A stretch of 64,000 nucleotides of DNA from Streptomyces sp. NBC_00285 (GCF_036174265.1 NZ_CP108055.1:5084001-5148000); one strand, 5' to 3'; positions 1 to 8,130 are shown, counted from the first letter of the stretch. Notes: generated by a model not told the origin, from the letters alone. Numbers and translations are program-made.

Positions 1-27
1 AACGGCCGTCTCTTCGGGCACTTCCAT
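1..27 (-). CDS. possible 5' end of a divergent gene (partial)
   Basis: Reading leftwards, an ATG at 27 opens a frame (MEVPEETAV) that runs off the left edge. A GAGGG Shine-Dalgarno match (36-32) lies 4 nt upstream. Only nine codons are visible, so neither the product nor the reading frame can be confirmed; another ATG at 31 opens a different frame but has no spacing from the same Shine-Dalgarno. Called only because start signal and position fit a gene divergent from the DsrE-like gene. Confidence 0.3.
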
Positions 28-45
28 GCATCCCTCACAAAACGA

Positions 46-72
46 GAAGCGCGCATTCCGTATGCGCGCTTC
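46..72. repeat. perfect 11-bp hairpin/palindrome
   Basis: GAAGCGCGCAT (46-56) and ATGCGCGCTTC (62-72) are exact inverted repeats with a 5-nt loop (TCCGT). There is no T-tract on either side. It lies between the possible divergent start at 27 and the DsrE-like gene at 208, so an operator is as likely as an RNA structure. Confidence 0.6.
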
Positions 73-207
73 ACAAGAGACTCCTGGTCAACACCCAGAG
101 TTGTACGGAAGGTTGATCACGATCCGGCCACATCGGCAACGGCCACGACCTGGGCCCCGTCAGCGCGGACCCGTGGTCGCGACGGCCGTACGCACTACGC
201 TGCCCGC

Positions 208-570
208 ATGGCGAAGAAGCTCGTGATCAAGGTGACCGCCGGATCCGATGCCCCCGAGCGCTGTTCGCAGGCGTTCACGGTGGCGGCGGTGGCCGTGGCC
301 AGCGGGGTGGACGTCTCCCTGTGGCTGACCGGGGAGTCCGCGTGGTTCGCCCTGCCGGGCCGGGCCGCCGAGTTCGAACTGCCGCACGCGGCCGCGCTGC
401 CCGACCTGCTCGACTCGGTCCTCGCGGGCGGCCGGCTCACCCTGTGCACCCAGTGCGCGGCCCGCCGCGACATCACGGAGAAGGACGTCATCGAGGGCGT
501 ACGGATCGCGGGGGCGCAGGTCTTCGTGCAGGAGGCACTCGCCGACGGGACGCAGGCACTCGTCTACTGA
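208..570 (+). CDS. DsrE/DsrF-like family protein
   Basis: A 120-residue cytosolic protein resembling the DsrE/DsrF-like sulfur-relay fold: N-terminal strand KKLVIKVTAG, a helix rich in Ala/Val, then SLWLTGESAWFALPG and a C-terminal strand QVFVQEAL. Cys19 and the CTQC pair (about residues 77-80) could be redox or sulfur carriers. A rhodanese-type sulfurtransferase lies about 1.3 kb downstream, which fits a sulfur theme, but the intervening LmeA-like gene and terminator make co-transcription unlikely. The ATG at 208 is the only sensible start; no strong Shine-Dalgarno precedes it, so a leaderless message is possible. The family assignment is fairly sure, the substrate unknown. Confidence 0.75.
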   Translation: MAKKLVIKVTAGSDAPERCSQAFTVAAVAVASGVDVSLWLTGESAWFALPGRAAEFELPHAAALPDLLDSVLAGGRLTLCTQCAARRDITEKDVIEGVRIAGAQVFVQEALADGTQALVY

Positions 571-716
571 GCGGCGACTGAGCGGCCCCGCGGCCTGTCA
601 CAGCTGATCGACAATTCGCGGGAGCCCTTACCCGGCAGGGTTAGTCTCACGATCGACGGCCACCCGTCCGTCGACCAGCCCGCCGCTCTGACCGCCGCCC
701 CTGGGGGACCCACCGC

Positions 717-1445
717 ATGCGCGCCCTGCGAATACTTCTGATCATCACCGTGATTCTCGGCGGGCTGTTCGTCGCCGCCGACCGTCTGGCGGTCCACTTC
801 GCGGAGGGCGAGGTCGCGGACCGGCTGAAGACGCAGGAGGGGCTGACCACGACGCCGAGCGTGGACATCAAGGGGTTCCCGTTCCTGACCCAGGTCGCGG
901 GCGGGGAGCTCGACGACGTCGAGGTCGGCATGAAGGACTACGCCGCGGACACCGGTACCAGCGGGGGCTCGATCCGCATCGACGACCTGAACGCCGCCAT
1001 GAAGGGTGTCGCGTTCTCCGGCGACTACAGCTCCGCCACCGCCTCCACCGCCGACGGCACCGCGAGCATCGCCTACGACCAGCTGCTGAAGGCCGCGGGG
1101 GCCGAGAAAGCCCAGCTCCCGCTGGGCGTCACCGCCCAGGTCGTCGGCCTCTCCGACGGCGGGAGCGGCAAGATCAAGGTCGACATCAAGATCAGCGCCC
1201 TGGAGAAGCCCGTCTCCGTGCTCAGCACCGTCAGCGTCGTCGACGGCGACACCGTGCGGGTGCACGCCGACTCGATCCCGAGCTTCGGCACCATCACCCT
1301 CGCCGACTCCGACGTCCGTTCGATCGCCGACTTCGACCAGAAGATCGAGGGCCTGCCGGGCGGTATCAAGCTCGACAAGGTCGAAGCGGGTGCGGACGGT
1401 GTGGAGATCGCGGTGAAGGGTTCGGACGTCAAGCTCGCCGGGTAG
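717..1445 (+). CDS. LmeA-like (DUF2993) phospholipid-binding protein
   Basis: A 242-residue protein with one N-terminal membrane segment or uncleaved signal (residues 2-22, LRILLIITVILGGLFVAADR) and then a beta-rich extracytoplasmic domain. The stretch GFPFLTQVAGGELDDVEV matches the hallmark of DUF2993/LmeA proteins, which bind phospholipids in the actinobacterial envelope; mycobacterial LmeA acts in lipomannan elongation. The role in Streptomyces is not established. It stands alone, followed by a strong terminator at 1525. A larger paralog with the same GFPFLPQLAVRRLDSV pattern is at 26657-27775, so the window holds two members of the family. Confidence 0.85.
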   Translation: MRALRILLIITVILGGLFVAADRLAVHFAEGEVADRLKTQEGLTTTPSVDIKGFPFLTQVAGGELDDVEVGMKDYAADTGTSGGSIRIDDLNAAMKGVAFSGDYSSATASTADGTASIAYDQLLKAAGAEKAQLPLGVTAQVVGLSDGGSGKIKVDIKISALEKPVSVLSTVSVVDGDTVRVHADSIPSFGTITLADSDVRSIADFDQKIEGLPGGIKLDKVEAGADGVEIAVKGSDVKLAG

Positions 1446-1524
1446 GACGAGCATCGGACCGGACGGCGCGCGTCCGACAGGCGAGACGGCGACGTCCGCA
1501 CCGTAGATGTGATGACGACTACAT

Positions 1525-1565
1525 CCGCCCGGGAACCGTGGGAACACGGCCCGGGCGGCTTTTTG
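1525..1565 (+). terminator. rho-independent terminator after the LmeA-like gene
   Basis: CCGCCCGGG (1525-1533) pairs with CCCGGGCGG (1550-1558), with an inner stem CCGTG/CACGG around GGAA, followed by a run of five T. It separates the LmeA-like gene from the sulfurtransferase transcription unit. Confidence 0.85.
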
Positions 1566-1608
1566 ATCCCACATCCCGGACGATCGCGTCTCAGCATGCG
1601 ACACACCG

Positions 1609-1638
1609 GTGACATGCCGGTATGTCCGTCCCTACGAT
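1609..1638 (+). promoter_or_regulatory. promoter for the leader peptide and sulfurtransferase
   Basis: GTGACA (1609-1614) and TACGAT (1633-1638), 18 nt apart, match -35/-10 elements of the main sigma factor. The expected transcription start, 7-8 nt after the -10, coincides with the ATG of the leader peptide at 1646, so that peptide is probably read from a leaderless mRNA. Confidence 0.5.
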
Positions 1639-1645
1639 CGAGGTC

Positions 1646-1726
1646 ATGAAGCGACAGGCGGATCTCACGAAGCGGCGGGCAGTAGACCTGTGCCGCGTCG
1701 CCGCCATGCTCTGTCGCCCCTTCTGA
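1646..1726 (+). CDS. Cys-containing leader peptide upstream of sulfurtransferase
   Basis: A 26-codon ORF (MKRQADLTKRRAVDLCRVAA, then MLCRPF). The tail AVDLCRVAAMLCRPF is the signature of actinobacterial leader peptides found ahead of sulfur-assimilation and sulfurtransferase genes. Such peptides are thought to sense Cys-tRNA: stalling at the Cys codons (residues 16 and 23) would change folding of the C-rich stretch ahead of the sulfurtransferase Shine-Dalgarno. The 108-nt gap to the next ATG holds several CCC/CTCC runs that could pair with GGAGGAG at 1820. Too short for most gene callers. The regulatory mechanism is inferred from the family, not shown here. Confidence 0.8.
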   Translation: MKRQADLTKRRAVDLCRVAAMLCRPF

Positions 1727-1834
1727 GCGGACGGCACCGACCTCCGCATCCCCCGCCCTGGCACTCCCAGGCACCCGTGCGCCCCGCGCACCCCTACGCA
1801 CGCCCCGCCGCACCTGCCCCGGAGGAGAACGAGC

Positions 1835-2674
1835 ATGAGCCGCAGTGACGTCCTGGTCGACGCCGACTGGGTCGAGGCCAACCTCGACGACTCGAACATC
1901 GCGATCGTGGAGGTGGACGAAGACACGTCCGCCTACGAGAAGAACCACATTCGCAACGCGATCCGCATCGACTGGACCACGGACCTGCAGGACCCGGTCC
2001 GCCGCGACTTCATCGACCAGGAGGGCTTCGAGAAGCTCCTCTCGGCGAAGGGCATCGCCAACGACACGCTGGTGGTCCTCTACGGCGGCAACAACAACTG
2101 GTTCGCGTCCTACGCCTACTGGTACTTCAAGCTGTACGGCCACGAGAACGTCAAGCTCCTCGACGGCGGCCGCAAGAAGTGGGAGCTGGACGCCCGCGAG
2201 CTGGTCGAGGACGTGCCCGAGCGCGCCACGACCGACTACAAGGCCAAGCCGCAGAACAAGTCCATCCGCGCCTTCCGCGACGACGTGGTGGCGGCGATCG
2301 GTTCGCAGAACCTGGTCGACGTCCGCTCGCCCGACGAGTTCTCCGGCAAGCTGCTCGCCCCGGCCCACCTGCCGCAGGAGCAGTCGCAGCGCCCGGGCCA
2401 CGTCCCGTCCGCGCGCAACATCCCGTGGTCGAAGAACGCCAACGACGACGGCACCTTCAAGTCGGACGACGAGCTCAAGGAGCTCTACGCCGACGAGCAG
2501 GTCGACCTCGCCAAGGACACCATCGCGTACTGCCGCATCGGTGAGCGCTCGGCCCTGACCTGGTTCGTCCTGCACGAGCTGCTCGGTGTCGAGAACGTCA
2601 AGAACTACGACGGCTCCTGGACCGAGTACGGCTCCCTGGTCGGCGTTCCGATCGAGCTCGGCGCCAACAAGTAG
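1835..2674 (+). CDS. sseA: thiosulfate/3-mercaptopyruvate sulfurtransferase (tandem rhodanese)
   Basis: A 279-residue cytosolic enzyme of two rhodanese domains: an inactive N-terminal one (about 1-130) and a catalytic C-terminal one (about 145-275). The active-site loop is CRIGERS with the persulfide Cys at residue 233. It transfers sulfane sulfur from thiosulfate or mercaptopyruvate to thiophilic acceptors. A GGAGGAG Shine-Dalgarno sits just ahead of the ATG. It is preceded by the Cys leader peptide and followed 62 nt later by the DUF1416 gene, the usual actinobacterial pairing. Often annotated cysA or sseA; substrate preference cannot be read from sequence. Confidence 0.93.
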   Translation: MSRSDVLVDADWVEANLDDSNIAIVEVDEDTSAYEKNHIRNAIRIDWTTDLQDPVRRDFIDQEGFEKLLSAKGIANDTLVVLYGGNNNWFASYAYWYFKLYGHENVKLLDGGRKKWELDARELVEDVPERATTDYKAKPQNKSIRAFRDDVVAAIGSQNLVDVRSPDEFSGKLLAPAHLPQEQSQRPGHVPSARNIPWSKNANDDGTFKSDDELKELYADEQVDLAKDTIAYCRIGERSALTWFVLHELLGVENVKNYDGSWTEYGSLVGVPIELGANK

Positions 2675-2736
2675 GACCTCGTCCGCATCATCCCGACCGG
2701 CCTTCCTTCCGGTCAGACCCCTCTTTGGAGAACGAC

Positions 2737-3024
2737 ATGTGTGGAGCGAAGGCCGGCGGCCCGGACGCCTCGACGATCAAGCCCGGCGAGACCACCATCC
2801 AGGGCCAGGTGACGCGTGACGGCGAGCCCGTGGTGGGCTACGTCCGCCTCCTGGACTCGACCGGCGAGTTCACGGCGGAGGTCCCGACCTCCGCGACGGG
2901 CCAGTTCCGCTTCTACGCGGCCGAGGGCACCTGGACCGTCCGCGCCCTGGTCCCGGGCGGCACCGCCGACCGCACGGTCGTCGCCCAGCAGGGCGGACTG
3001 GCCGAGGTCGCGATCGCGGTCTGA
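2737..3024 (+). CDS. DUF1416 domain-containing protein
   Basis: A 95-residue protein starting MCGAKAGGPDAS, followed by a single beta-sandwich-like domain (ETTIQGQVTRDGEPVVGYVR ... GTWTVRALVPGG) reminiscent of carboxypeptidase regulatory/transthyretin-like folds. DUF1416 proteins are almost always encoded directly after the rhodanese gene in actinobacteria, so a partnership is inferred; the biochemical role is unknown. The ATG at 2737 is chosen over the in-frame TTG at 2725 because GGAG (2727-2730) is correctly spaced for it. The Cys at residue 2 is an obvious candidate sulfur acceptor. Confidence 0.9.
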   Translation: MCGAKAGGPDASTIKPGETTIQGQVTRDGEPVVGYVRLLDSTGEFTAEVPTSATGQFRFYAAEGTWTVRALVPGGTADRTVVAQQGGLAEVAIAV

Positions 3025-3037
3025 GGCACCTGATCGA

Positions 3038-3076
3038 CCGAAGGGCCGTACCCCTTGCCGGGGTACGGCCCTTCGG
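3038..3076 (+). terminator. strong hairpin terminator after DUF1416
   Basis: A 17-bp perfect stem (3038-3054 with 3060-3076, CCGAAGGGCCGTACCCC) around a 5-nt loop. There is no long T-run, which is common for Streptomyces terminators. It ends the sulfurtransferase-DUF1416 unit. Confidence 0.8.
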
Positions 3077-3100
3077 CCTGTCCGGGCCTACGCTGGACGT

Positions 3101-3361
3101 ATGTCGGGACGACGGCGCCGCGCCTACTTCGCCATGATGGGCACCTGCATCGGGCTGTTCGTCCTGGCCTGGGGAGTCGTACGGCTCTGGTCGATGCCGG
3201 TGGCCGTGGGAATGTGCGTGGTGGCGATGGTGATCCCTCCGCTCGCCGCGATGGTCGCCAACCGGCGCGGCCCCGACGACCGCTGGTGGGACGACCCCTC
3301 CGGCGACCCGAAGTCCGACGAGTGGTGGGACGAGCTGGACGGGAAGAAGCGGCGGCAGTAG
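3101..3361 (+). CDS. DUF3099-like small membrane protein
   Basis: An 86-residue protein with two hydrophobic segments (about residues 9-27 and 31-48) separated by WSMPV, and an acidic, Trp-rich tail (DDRWWDDP ... DEWWDELDGKKRRQ). This layout matches the DUF3099 family of actinobacterial membrane proteins of unknown function. The ATG at 3101 follows the terminator of the previous unit. The next gene (VOC protein) starts 10 nt after the stop, so the two may be co-transcribed. Confidence 0.75.
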   Translation: MSGRRRRAYFAMMGTCIGLFVLAWGVVRLWSMPVAVGMCVVAMVIPPLAAMVANRRGPDDRWWDDPSGDPKSDEWWDELDGKKRRQ

Positions 3362-3371
3362 GAAGGCCCTC

Positions 3372-3779
3372 ATGTCTTCTTCCGCGAGGCTGTCGCTGTC
3401 CACCGTGGTCCTCGACGCGCAGGACGCCCACGAACTCGCCGCCTTCTACCAGCGCCTCCTCGGGTACGTGGTGCGCGCCGAGGAACCGGACTGGGTCCTC
3501 ACCGGGCCGCCGCCCGGCACCGCGGGCACGTCCCTGGCCTTCCAGACCGAGCCCGAATACGTCCCGCCTGTCTGGCCTACCCGCAAGCCGGGCGACCAGC
3601 AGATGATGCTGCACCTGGACATCGAGGTCGACGGCGGCCCGGACGCCCTGGCGGCCGAGACCGCCCGAGCTGTCGCTGAAGGCGCGCGGCTCGCCGAGTA
3701 TCAGCCGCAGGACGACGTCCGGGTCCTGTTCGACCCGGCCGGGCATCCCTTCTGCCTGTGGGTCGACTCCGCGACCTAG
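3372..3779 (+). CDS. VOC-family (glyoxalase/bleomycin resistance fold) protein
   Basis: A 135-residue single-domain protein with the paired beta-alpha-beta-beta-beta modules of the vicinal-oxygen-chelate superfamily: LSTVVLDAQDAHELAAFYQRLLGY at the N-terminus and VRVLFDPAGHPFCLWVD at the C-terminus. His75 (QMMLHLDIEV) and Glu/Asp residues could bind metal. No partner indicates a substrate; members include glyoxalases, dioxygenases and drug-binding proteins. The ATG follows AGGAAGG with suitable spacing. Its stop overlaps by 4 bp (CTAG, 3776-3779) the stop of the convergent membrane-protein gene. Confidence 0.85.
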   Translation: MSSSARLSLSTVVLDAQDAHELAAFYQRLLGYVVRAEEPDWVLTGPPPGTAGTSLAFQTEPEYVPPVWPTRKPGDQQMMLHLDIEVDGGPDALAAETARAVAEGARLAEYQPQDDVRVLFDPAGHPFCLWVDSAT

Positions 3780-4828
3780 CCGATCGCCCGGCCCAGGACG
3801 TACACCGCCGGGGCCGCCGCGGCCAGTGGTAGGGCCACTCCTGCTGTGAGGTGGACGAAGCGTGACGGGTAGTCGTAGCTCGCGACGCGGTGGCCGATCA
3901 GTGCGCACACCGCCGCGCCCGCGCCGAGCAGCGCGCCCTTCGCGCCGAGGCCCGTCATCCCGCCGACCGCGATGCCCGCGCCCGCCGAGGCGAGCAGCGA
4001 GACGACCACGGAGGCCGGGGTCGGCAGCGGCAGCGCGCGGGCCAGGACGGCGACGCCGACCGCGGCAGCGCCGACGGAGACCGCGTCGGGGTCGGCGGCG
4101 AGGTACCCGGTCGCCACGATGGCGAGTGCCGCCGAGGCGACGGTCGCCATCAGGCCGTACATCCGCTCGTCGGCGTCGGCGTGCGAGCGGAGCTGGAGGA
4201 CCAGGCTGAGCAGGACCCAGACGCCGAGGGTGCCGAGGATCGCCGCGGGAGCGTTCGACCGGCCCGCGGCGAGCAGCGCCACATCCGCCGCCAGCGCCCC
4301 GAGGAACGCCAGCGCGATGCCCTGCCGGGCGGGCCACATGCCGTTCAGCCGGAACCAGCCGGCCGCGGTGACGGCCTGGAGGACGACGAGGGGGATCAGC
4401 AGGGCGTACGACCCGACGGCGGCCGTGCCGGAGAGCAGGAGGCCGAGGAGTGCGGTGAGCGCCGCCGGCTGTGCGCCGGGTTCTATGACCGGTGAACGGC
4501 CTTCGAGGCGGGCCCGCTGGGCGTCCGTGACGCGGGCGTTCCCGGCGACGGTGGCCGGGCCGTACCCTTCAGCGGGCGCGGACTCGGGGGCCTGCGGCTG
4601 CGGGGTGTACGCGGCGGGCCGGTACCCGGCGTCGGGGCTCTGCGGGGGCAGGTACGCCGGGTCCGTGGGGGCCGGGAGCGGTGTGTGGACCTGGGTGTCC
4701 CAGGTCTGGCCCTGCCACTGCTGGGTGTGCTGCTGGGCGGCCTGCTGGTCGTCGTACCCCTGCTGGGCGTGGGCCGGCCAGCCCTGCTGCGGGTACTGGT
4801 CGTAGCCCTCGTACGGCTGGTTCGTCAT
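3776..4828 (-). CDS. polytopic membrane protein with Gln/Pro-rich N-terminus
   Basis: About 350 residues: a cytoplasmic Gln/Tyr/Pro-rich head (YDQYPQQGWPAHAQQGYDDQ and onwards, to about residue 95) and then roughly eight to nine Ala/Leu/Val-rich transmembrane segments to the C-terminus. No catalytic motif is visible and the function is unknown. The ATG at 4828 is preferred to the GTG at 4834 because AGGAGG (4840-4835) lies 6 nt from the ATG but abuts the GTG. That Shine-Dalgarno sits inside the end of the MoaD-like gene, whose stop is only 2 nt upstream, so translation is probably coupled. Confidence 0.8.
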   Translation of the reverse strand: MTNQPYEGYDQYPQQGWPAHAQQGYDDQQAAQQHTQQWQGQTWDTQVHTPLPAPTDPAYLPPQSPDAGYRPAAYTPQPQAPESAPAEGYGPATVAGNARVTDAQRARLEGRSPVIEPGAQPAALTALLGLLLSGTAAVGSYALLIPLVVLQAVTAAGWFRLNGMWPARQGIALAFLGALAADVALLAAGRSNAPAAILGTLGVWVLLSLVLQLRSHADADERMYGLMATVASAALAIVATGYLAADPDAVSVGAAAVGVAVLARALPLPTPASVVVSLLASAGAGIAVGGMTGLGAKGALLGAGAAVCALIGHRVASYDYPSRFVHLTAGVALPLAAAAPAVYVLGRAIG

Positions 4829-4830
4829 CG

Positions 4831-5085
4831 TCACCCTCCTGCGAACGGCGGGAGCACCTCGACAGTGCCGCCGTCGGCCAGCCGTACCGTCTCATGTCCG
4901 CGGGTGCCCACGGGGTCACCGTCGACGAGGAACGAGCATCGCCGCAGGACGCGCACGAGTTCACCGGGGTGCTGCTCGCGCGCCGAGTCCAGTGCCTCGG
5001 CGAGGGTGGCCGCGTCGAACGGCTCCTCGGCGAGACCGGCCGCGGCCTTCGCGGCGGCCCAGTAGCGCACCGTGACCTTTGGCAT
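4831..5085 (-). CDS. MoaD/ThiS-family small sulfur-carrier-like protein
   Basis: An 84-residue beta-grasp protein (MPKVTVRYWAAAKAAAG ... GGTVEVLPPFAGG) ending in the diglycine that is thiocarboxylated in MoaD/ThiS proteins. The RYWAAAKAAAG start is typical of MoaD. It may supply sulfur for molybdopterin or a related reaction, but no moaE, moeZ or thi gene is visible nearby, so the partner is unknown. The start at 5085 has a good Shine-Dalgarno (GAGGAAG, 3 nt upstream). An in-frame longer ORF to 5214 would run into the hydrolase gene and is rejected. Confidence 0.85.
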   Translation of the reverse strand: MPKVTVRYWAAAKAAAGLAEEPFDAATLAEALDSAREQHPGELVRVLRRCSFLVDGDPVGTRGHETVRLADGGTVEVLPPFAGG

Positions 5086-5123
5086 CCGCTTCCTCAATCG
5101 ATCGGTGGTGTACAGGGGCCAGG

Positions 5124-5993
5124 CTAGCCGCCCGCTGTGACAGCCCAGTCCCCGATCCGGCCGAGCAGCTCGTCGTCGGCCGCGTGCTCGGCGTGGCCCA
5201 TGGGCTCGATCCACAGCTCGGCGTGGCCGCCGGCGGCTTCCGCGAGCGTTCTCGGGTGGTCGAGGGGGAAGTAGCCGTCACGGTCGCCGTGCACGATCAG
5301 CAGGGGAGTGGGGGCGATCCTCGGGACCGCCTCCACCGGGGAGAGGGGGACGGGGTCCCAGTCGCGGTCGTGGATGCGGGTACGGAATCCGTAGCGGCTC
5401 ACCAGACGGCCCGCCGGGCGGGTTACCAGCCAGTGGAGCTTTCGCATAGGAGCCGTGCCCCGGTAGTACCAGCGGGCCGGTGCACTGACCGAAACCACGA
5501 CGTCCGGGTGCGCGTCCGTGCGCCCTTCGCGCCCCGCCTCGTCCGGGCGGTACAGCGCCGCGTGCCGCAGCACCACCGAACCGCCCATGGAGAAGCCGAC
5601 GGTCGCCACACGCGTGTGGCCGAGTTCGCGCGCCCACGCCACCGCGGCGGCCAGATCCAGCACCTCGCGGTCGCCGACCGTGGAGCGCCCGCCGGAGGCG
5701 CCGTGGCCGCGGAAGGAGAACGTGACCACGGCGCCGTACTGCGCGAACGCCTCGACCACCCGGCGAACATGAGGACGATCCACATCGCCGGTGAACCCGT
5801 GCGCGACCACGAACACCGGGATACGGGAAGGTGACGAGGAAGCGTCGTATACGGCGGCCGGCGGATCGTATACGGAATCGATCGTCACGCCATCGACAGT
5901 GCGAAGAAACGTCCGTATAGGTGCGCTTCTGCGCGTCTCAGAGTGCGGACGCACGGTGGAATGCACCACACGACCTGCCGGATCCATGCCCAT
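5124..5993 (-). CDS. alpha/beta hydrolase (serine esterase/lipase-like)
   Basis: A 289-residue cytosolic alpha/beta-hydrolase. VFVVAHGFTGD gives the oxyanion HG loop (about residue 64), GFSMGGS the nucleophile elbow (Ser about 149), LLIVHGDRDGYFP the acid strand, and GHAEHA near the C-terminus a candidate catalytic His. The substrate is unknown. The ATG at 5993 has GAGGAGA 9 nt upstream; an internal ATG two codons later (MDPAGR) is the alternative. It lies 38 nt upstream of the MoaD-like gene on the same strand and diverges from glnR across a 116-nt spacer. Confidence 0.88.
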   Translation of the reverse strand: MGMDPAGRVVHSTVRPHSETRRSAPIRTFLRTVDGVTIDSVYDPPAAVYDASSSPSRIPVFVVAHGFTGDVDRPHVRRVVEAFAQYGAVVTFSFRGHGASGGRSTVGDREVLDLAAAVAWARELGHTRVATVGFSMGGSVVLRHAALYRPDEAGREGRTDAHPDVVVSVSAPARWYYRGTAPMRKLHWLVTRPAGRLVSRYGFRTRIHDRDWDPVPLSPVEAVPRIAPTPLLIVHGDRDGYFPLDHPRTLAEAAGGHAELWIEPMGHAEHAADDELLGRIGDWAVTAGG

Positions 5994-6014
5994 GTGGGCT
6001 ATTCTCCTCGCAAG

Positions 6015-6047
6015 AGGACTCGGGCAACGCAGCCCCCGGGTCCTTTT
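6015..6047 (+). terminator. hairpin plus T-run in the glnR 5' region
   Basis: AGGACTCGGG (6015-6024) pairs with CCCGGGTCCT (6035-6044), with one G-U wobble, followed by TTT. It lies 63 nt upstream of the glnR start and reads toward glnR. It could be an attenuator or a terminator for upstream readthrough; this cannot be settled from sequence. Confidence 0.45.
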
Positions 6048-6109
6048 GTGCTTTCGGATCCCCGGTATACGAAAGCTAACCCTCGCGGGACCGAGGAGGA
6101 ACCAGACTT

Positions 6110-6910
6110 ATGAGTTCTCTGCTGCTCCTGACCAACGCCCTCCAGCCGTCGACGGAGGTGCTGCCGGCCCTCGGCCTGCTCCTGCACAACGTGCGTGTGG
6201 CCCCGGCGGAAGGCCCCGCACTCGTCGACACCCCCGGCGCGGACGTCATCCTCATCGACGGACGCCGTGATCTGCCCCAGGTCCGCAGCCTGTGTCAGTT
6301 GCTTCGCTCCACGGGCCCCGGCTGCCCGCTCATCCTCGTCGTGACCGAGGGCGGCCTCGCCGCCGTCACCGCCGACTGGGGCATCGACGACGTCCTTCTC
6401 GACACCGCCGGTCCGGCCGAGGTCGAGGCGCGCCTGCGGCTCGCGATGGGCCGCCAGCAGATCGTCAACGACGACTCCCCCATGGAGATCCGCAACGGCG
6501 ACCTGTCGGTCGACGAGGCGACCTACTCCGCGAAGCTCAAGGGCCGGGTCCTCGACCTCACCTTCAAGGAGTTCGAGCTCCTCAAGTACCTCGCCCAGCA
6601 CCCGGGCCGCGTCTTCACGCGCGCGCAGCTGCTGCAGGAGGTCTGGGGCTACGACTACTTCGGCGGCACCCGCACGGTCGACGTCCACGTACGGCGGCTG
6701 CGCGCGAAGCTCGGCCCCGAGCACGAGTCGCTGATCGGGACCGTCCGCAACGTCGGTTATCGATTCGTTACGCCTGAGAAGGGCGGGGCCGCCGCGAGCG
6801 AGGAGGCCAAGGCGAAGGCCGCCGCCGCCGATGCCGTGAGCCAGGCAAAAACGGACGAGGTGGACGACAGCGCCGCCCTGGACGCCTCCGAGGTACCGGC
6901 CGAGGCTTAG
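6110..6910 (+). CDS. glnR: GlnR, OmpR-type global nitrogen regulator
   Basis: A 266-residue orphan response regulator: an N-terminal receiver-like domain (1-120) with Asp50 in VILIDGRRD but without the usual acidic pocket, and a winged-helix DNA-binding domain (about 130-225: [40 protein letters not shown]). GlnR controls glutamine synthetase, ammonium transport and other nitrogen genes in Streptomyces, binding GTnAC-type boxes. The receiver is thought not to depend on a dedicated kinase, and none is encoded next to it. The tail (residues 225-266) is Ala/Lys/Glu-rich and probably disordered. Strong Shine-Dalgarno GAGGAGG. It diverges from the hydrolase gene. Confidence 0.95.
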   Translation: MSSLLLLTNALQPSTEVLPALGLLLHNVRVAPAEGPALVDTPGADVILIDGRRDLPQVRSLCQLLRSTGPGCPLILVVTEGGLAAVTADWGIDDVLLDTAGPAEVEARLRLAMGRQQIVNDDSPMEIRNGDLSVDEATYSAKLKGRVLDLTFKEFELLKYLAQHPGRVFTRAQLLQEVWGYDYFGGTRTVDVHVRRLRAKLGPEHESLIGTVRNVGYRFVTPEKGGAAASEEAKAKAAAADAVSQAKTDEVDDSAALDASEVPAEA

Positions 6911-7026
6911 TGGGCCCCCGGCTGGGCATGCTCCCGCACCGGCGTACTTCCCGGTAGGCCTCCGCGGGGGCACAGGGCCTCCTTCACGCCCTGCCCAGAG
7001 CCGGTCCATCCGCGTAGACTCCGCGC

Positions 7027-8049
7027 GTGGCCAAGGTAACCAGGGACGACGTGGCGCGACTGGCGGGAACGTCCACCGCCGTAGTCAGTTATGTCATCAA
7101 CAACGGACCCCGGCCGGTTGCCCCGGCCACGCGCGAGCGTGTCCTCGCCGCGATCAAGGAGCTGTCGTACCGACCCGACCGGGTCGCGCAGGCGATGGCG
7201 TCCCGGCGTACGGACCTCATAGGTCTGATCGTGCCGGACGCGCGCCAGCCGTTCTTCGCGGAGATGGCGCACGCGGTCGAACAGGCGGCGTCCGAGCGCG
7301 GGAAGATGGTGCTCGTCGGGAACTCCGACTACATCGGCGAGCGCGAGGTCCACTATCTGCGGGCGTTCCTCGGGATGCGGGTGTCGGGCCTGATCCTGGT
7401 CTCCCACGCCCTGAACGACAACGCGGCCGCCGAGATCGACGCGTGGGACGCGCGGGTCGTACTGCTGCACGAGCGGCCGGAGGCGATCGACGACGTGGCC
7501 GTCGTGCTCGACGACCTCACCGGTGCGAAGGCCGCCGTCGAACATCTGCTGGGCCACGGCTACCCCTACGTCGCCTGTATGGGCGGTACCGCCAACACCC
7601 CCGCGGTCGGCGACCCCGTGTCCGACCACGTCGAGGGGTGGCGGCGGGCCATGGACGAGGCCGGGATCTCCACCGAGGGGCGGCTCTTCGAGGCGCCGTA
7701 CAACCGTTACGACGCGTATCAGGTGGCACTCGGAGTGCTGGCCGGGCCCCAGCGGCCGCCGGCGTTCTTCTGCTCCACCGACGACCAGGCGATCGGCCTG
7801 CTGCGGGCCGCGCGTGAGCTGCGGATCGACGTGCCGGGGGAACTGGCCGTCATCGGGTTCGACGACATCAAGGAAGCCGCGCTCGCGGACCCGCCGATGA
7901 CGACGATGGGGTCGGACCGCTCGGCGATGGCCCGGGCCGCGGTGGATCTGGTGCTGGACGACGGCCTGCGGGTCGCGGGGTCCCGTCGGGAGCGGCTGAA
8001 GGTGTTCCCGTCGAAGCTGGTCGTGCGGCGCTCCTGCGGCTGCGAGTGA
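7027..8049 (+). CDS. LacI-family transcriptional regulator
   Basis: A 340-residue repressor: the N-terminal LacI helix-turn-helix ([20 protein letters not shown], residues 4-23) and hinge ([15 protein letters not shown]), then a periplasmic-binding-protein-like effector domain ([20 protein letters not shown] onward, with [19 protein letters not shown] near residue 277). The ligand is unknown; no sugar transporter or catabolic gene is adjacent, which is unusual for the family. GTG start at 7027 with no strong Shine-Dalgarno. It ends SCGCE, an unusual Cys-rich tail. A GC-rich hairpin with TTT (8076-8100) follows the stop. Confidence 0.92.
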   Translation: MAKVTRDDVARLAGTSTAVVSYVINNGPRPVAPATRERVLAAIKELSYRPDRVAQAMASRRTDLIGLIVPDARQPFFAEMAHAVEQAASERGKMVLVGNSDYIGEREVHYLRAFLGMRVSGLILVSHALNDNAAAEIDAWDARVVLLHERPEAIDDVAVVLDDLTGAKAAVEHLLGHGYPYVACMGGTANTPAVGDPVSDHVEGWRRAMDEAGISTEGRLFEAPYNRYDAYQVALGVLAGPQRPPAFFCSTDDQAIGLLRAARELRIDVPGELAVIGFDDIKEAALADPPMTTMGSDRSAMARAAVDLVLDDGLRVAGSRRERLKVFPSKLVVRRSCGCE

Positions 8050-8075
8050 CCTTCCTTAAGGGCGTCTGAGAACCC

Positions 8076-8101
8076 GGCGCCGGAGGCCAGCGGCGCCTTT
8101 A
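8076..8101 (+). terminator. probable terminator after the LacI-family gene
   Basis: GGCGCC (8076-8081) and GGCGCC (8092-8097) form a short GC-rich stem followed by TTTAT. It is weaker than other terminators in the window but well placed. Confidence 0.5.
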
Positions 8102-8130
8102 TATCGGGCATACGAGGTTCTGCCGGGCTT

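Noticed and set aside
1073..2575. 500-codon open frame antisense to the LmeA-like and sulfurtransferase genes
   Set aside because: Covers a terminator, a promoter and the leader peptide in antisense; low-complexity translation with no family resemblance.
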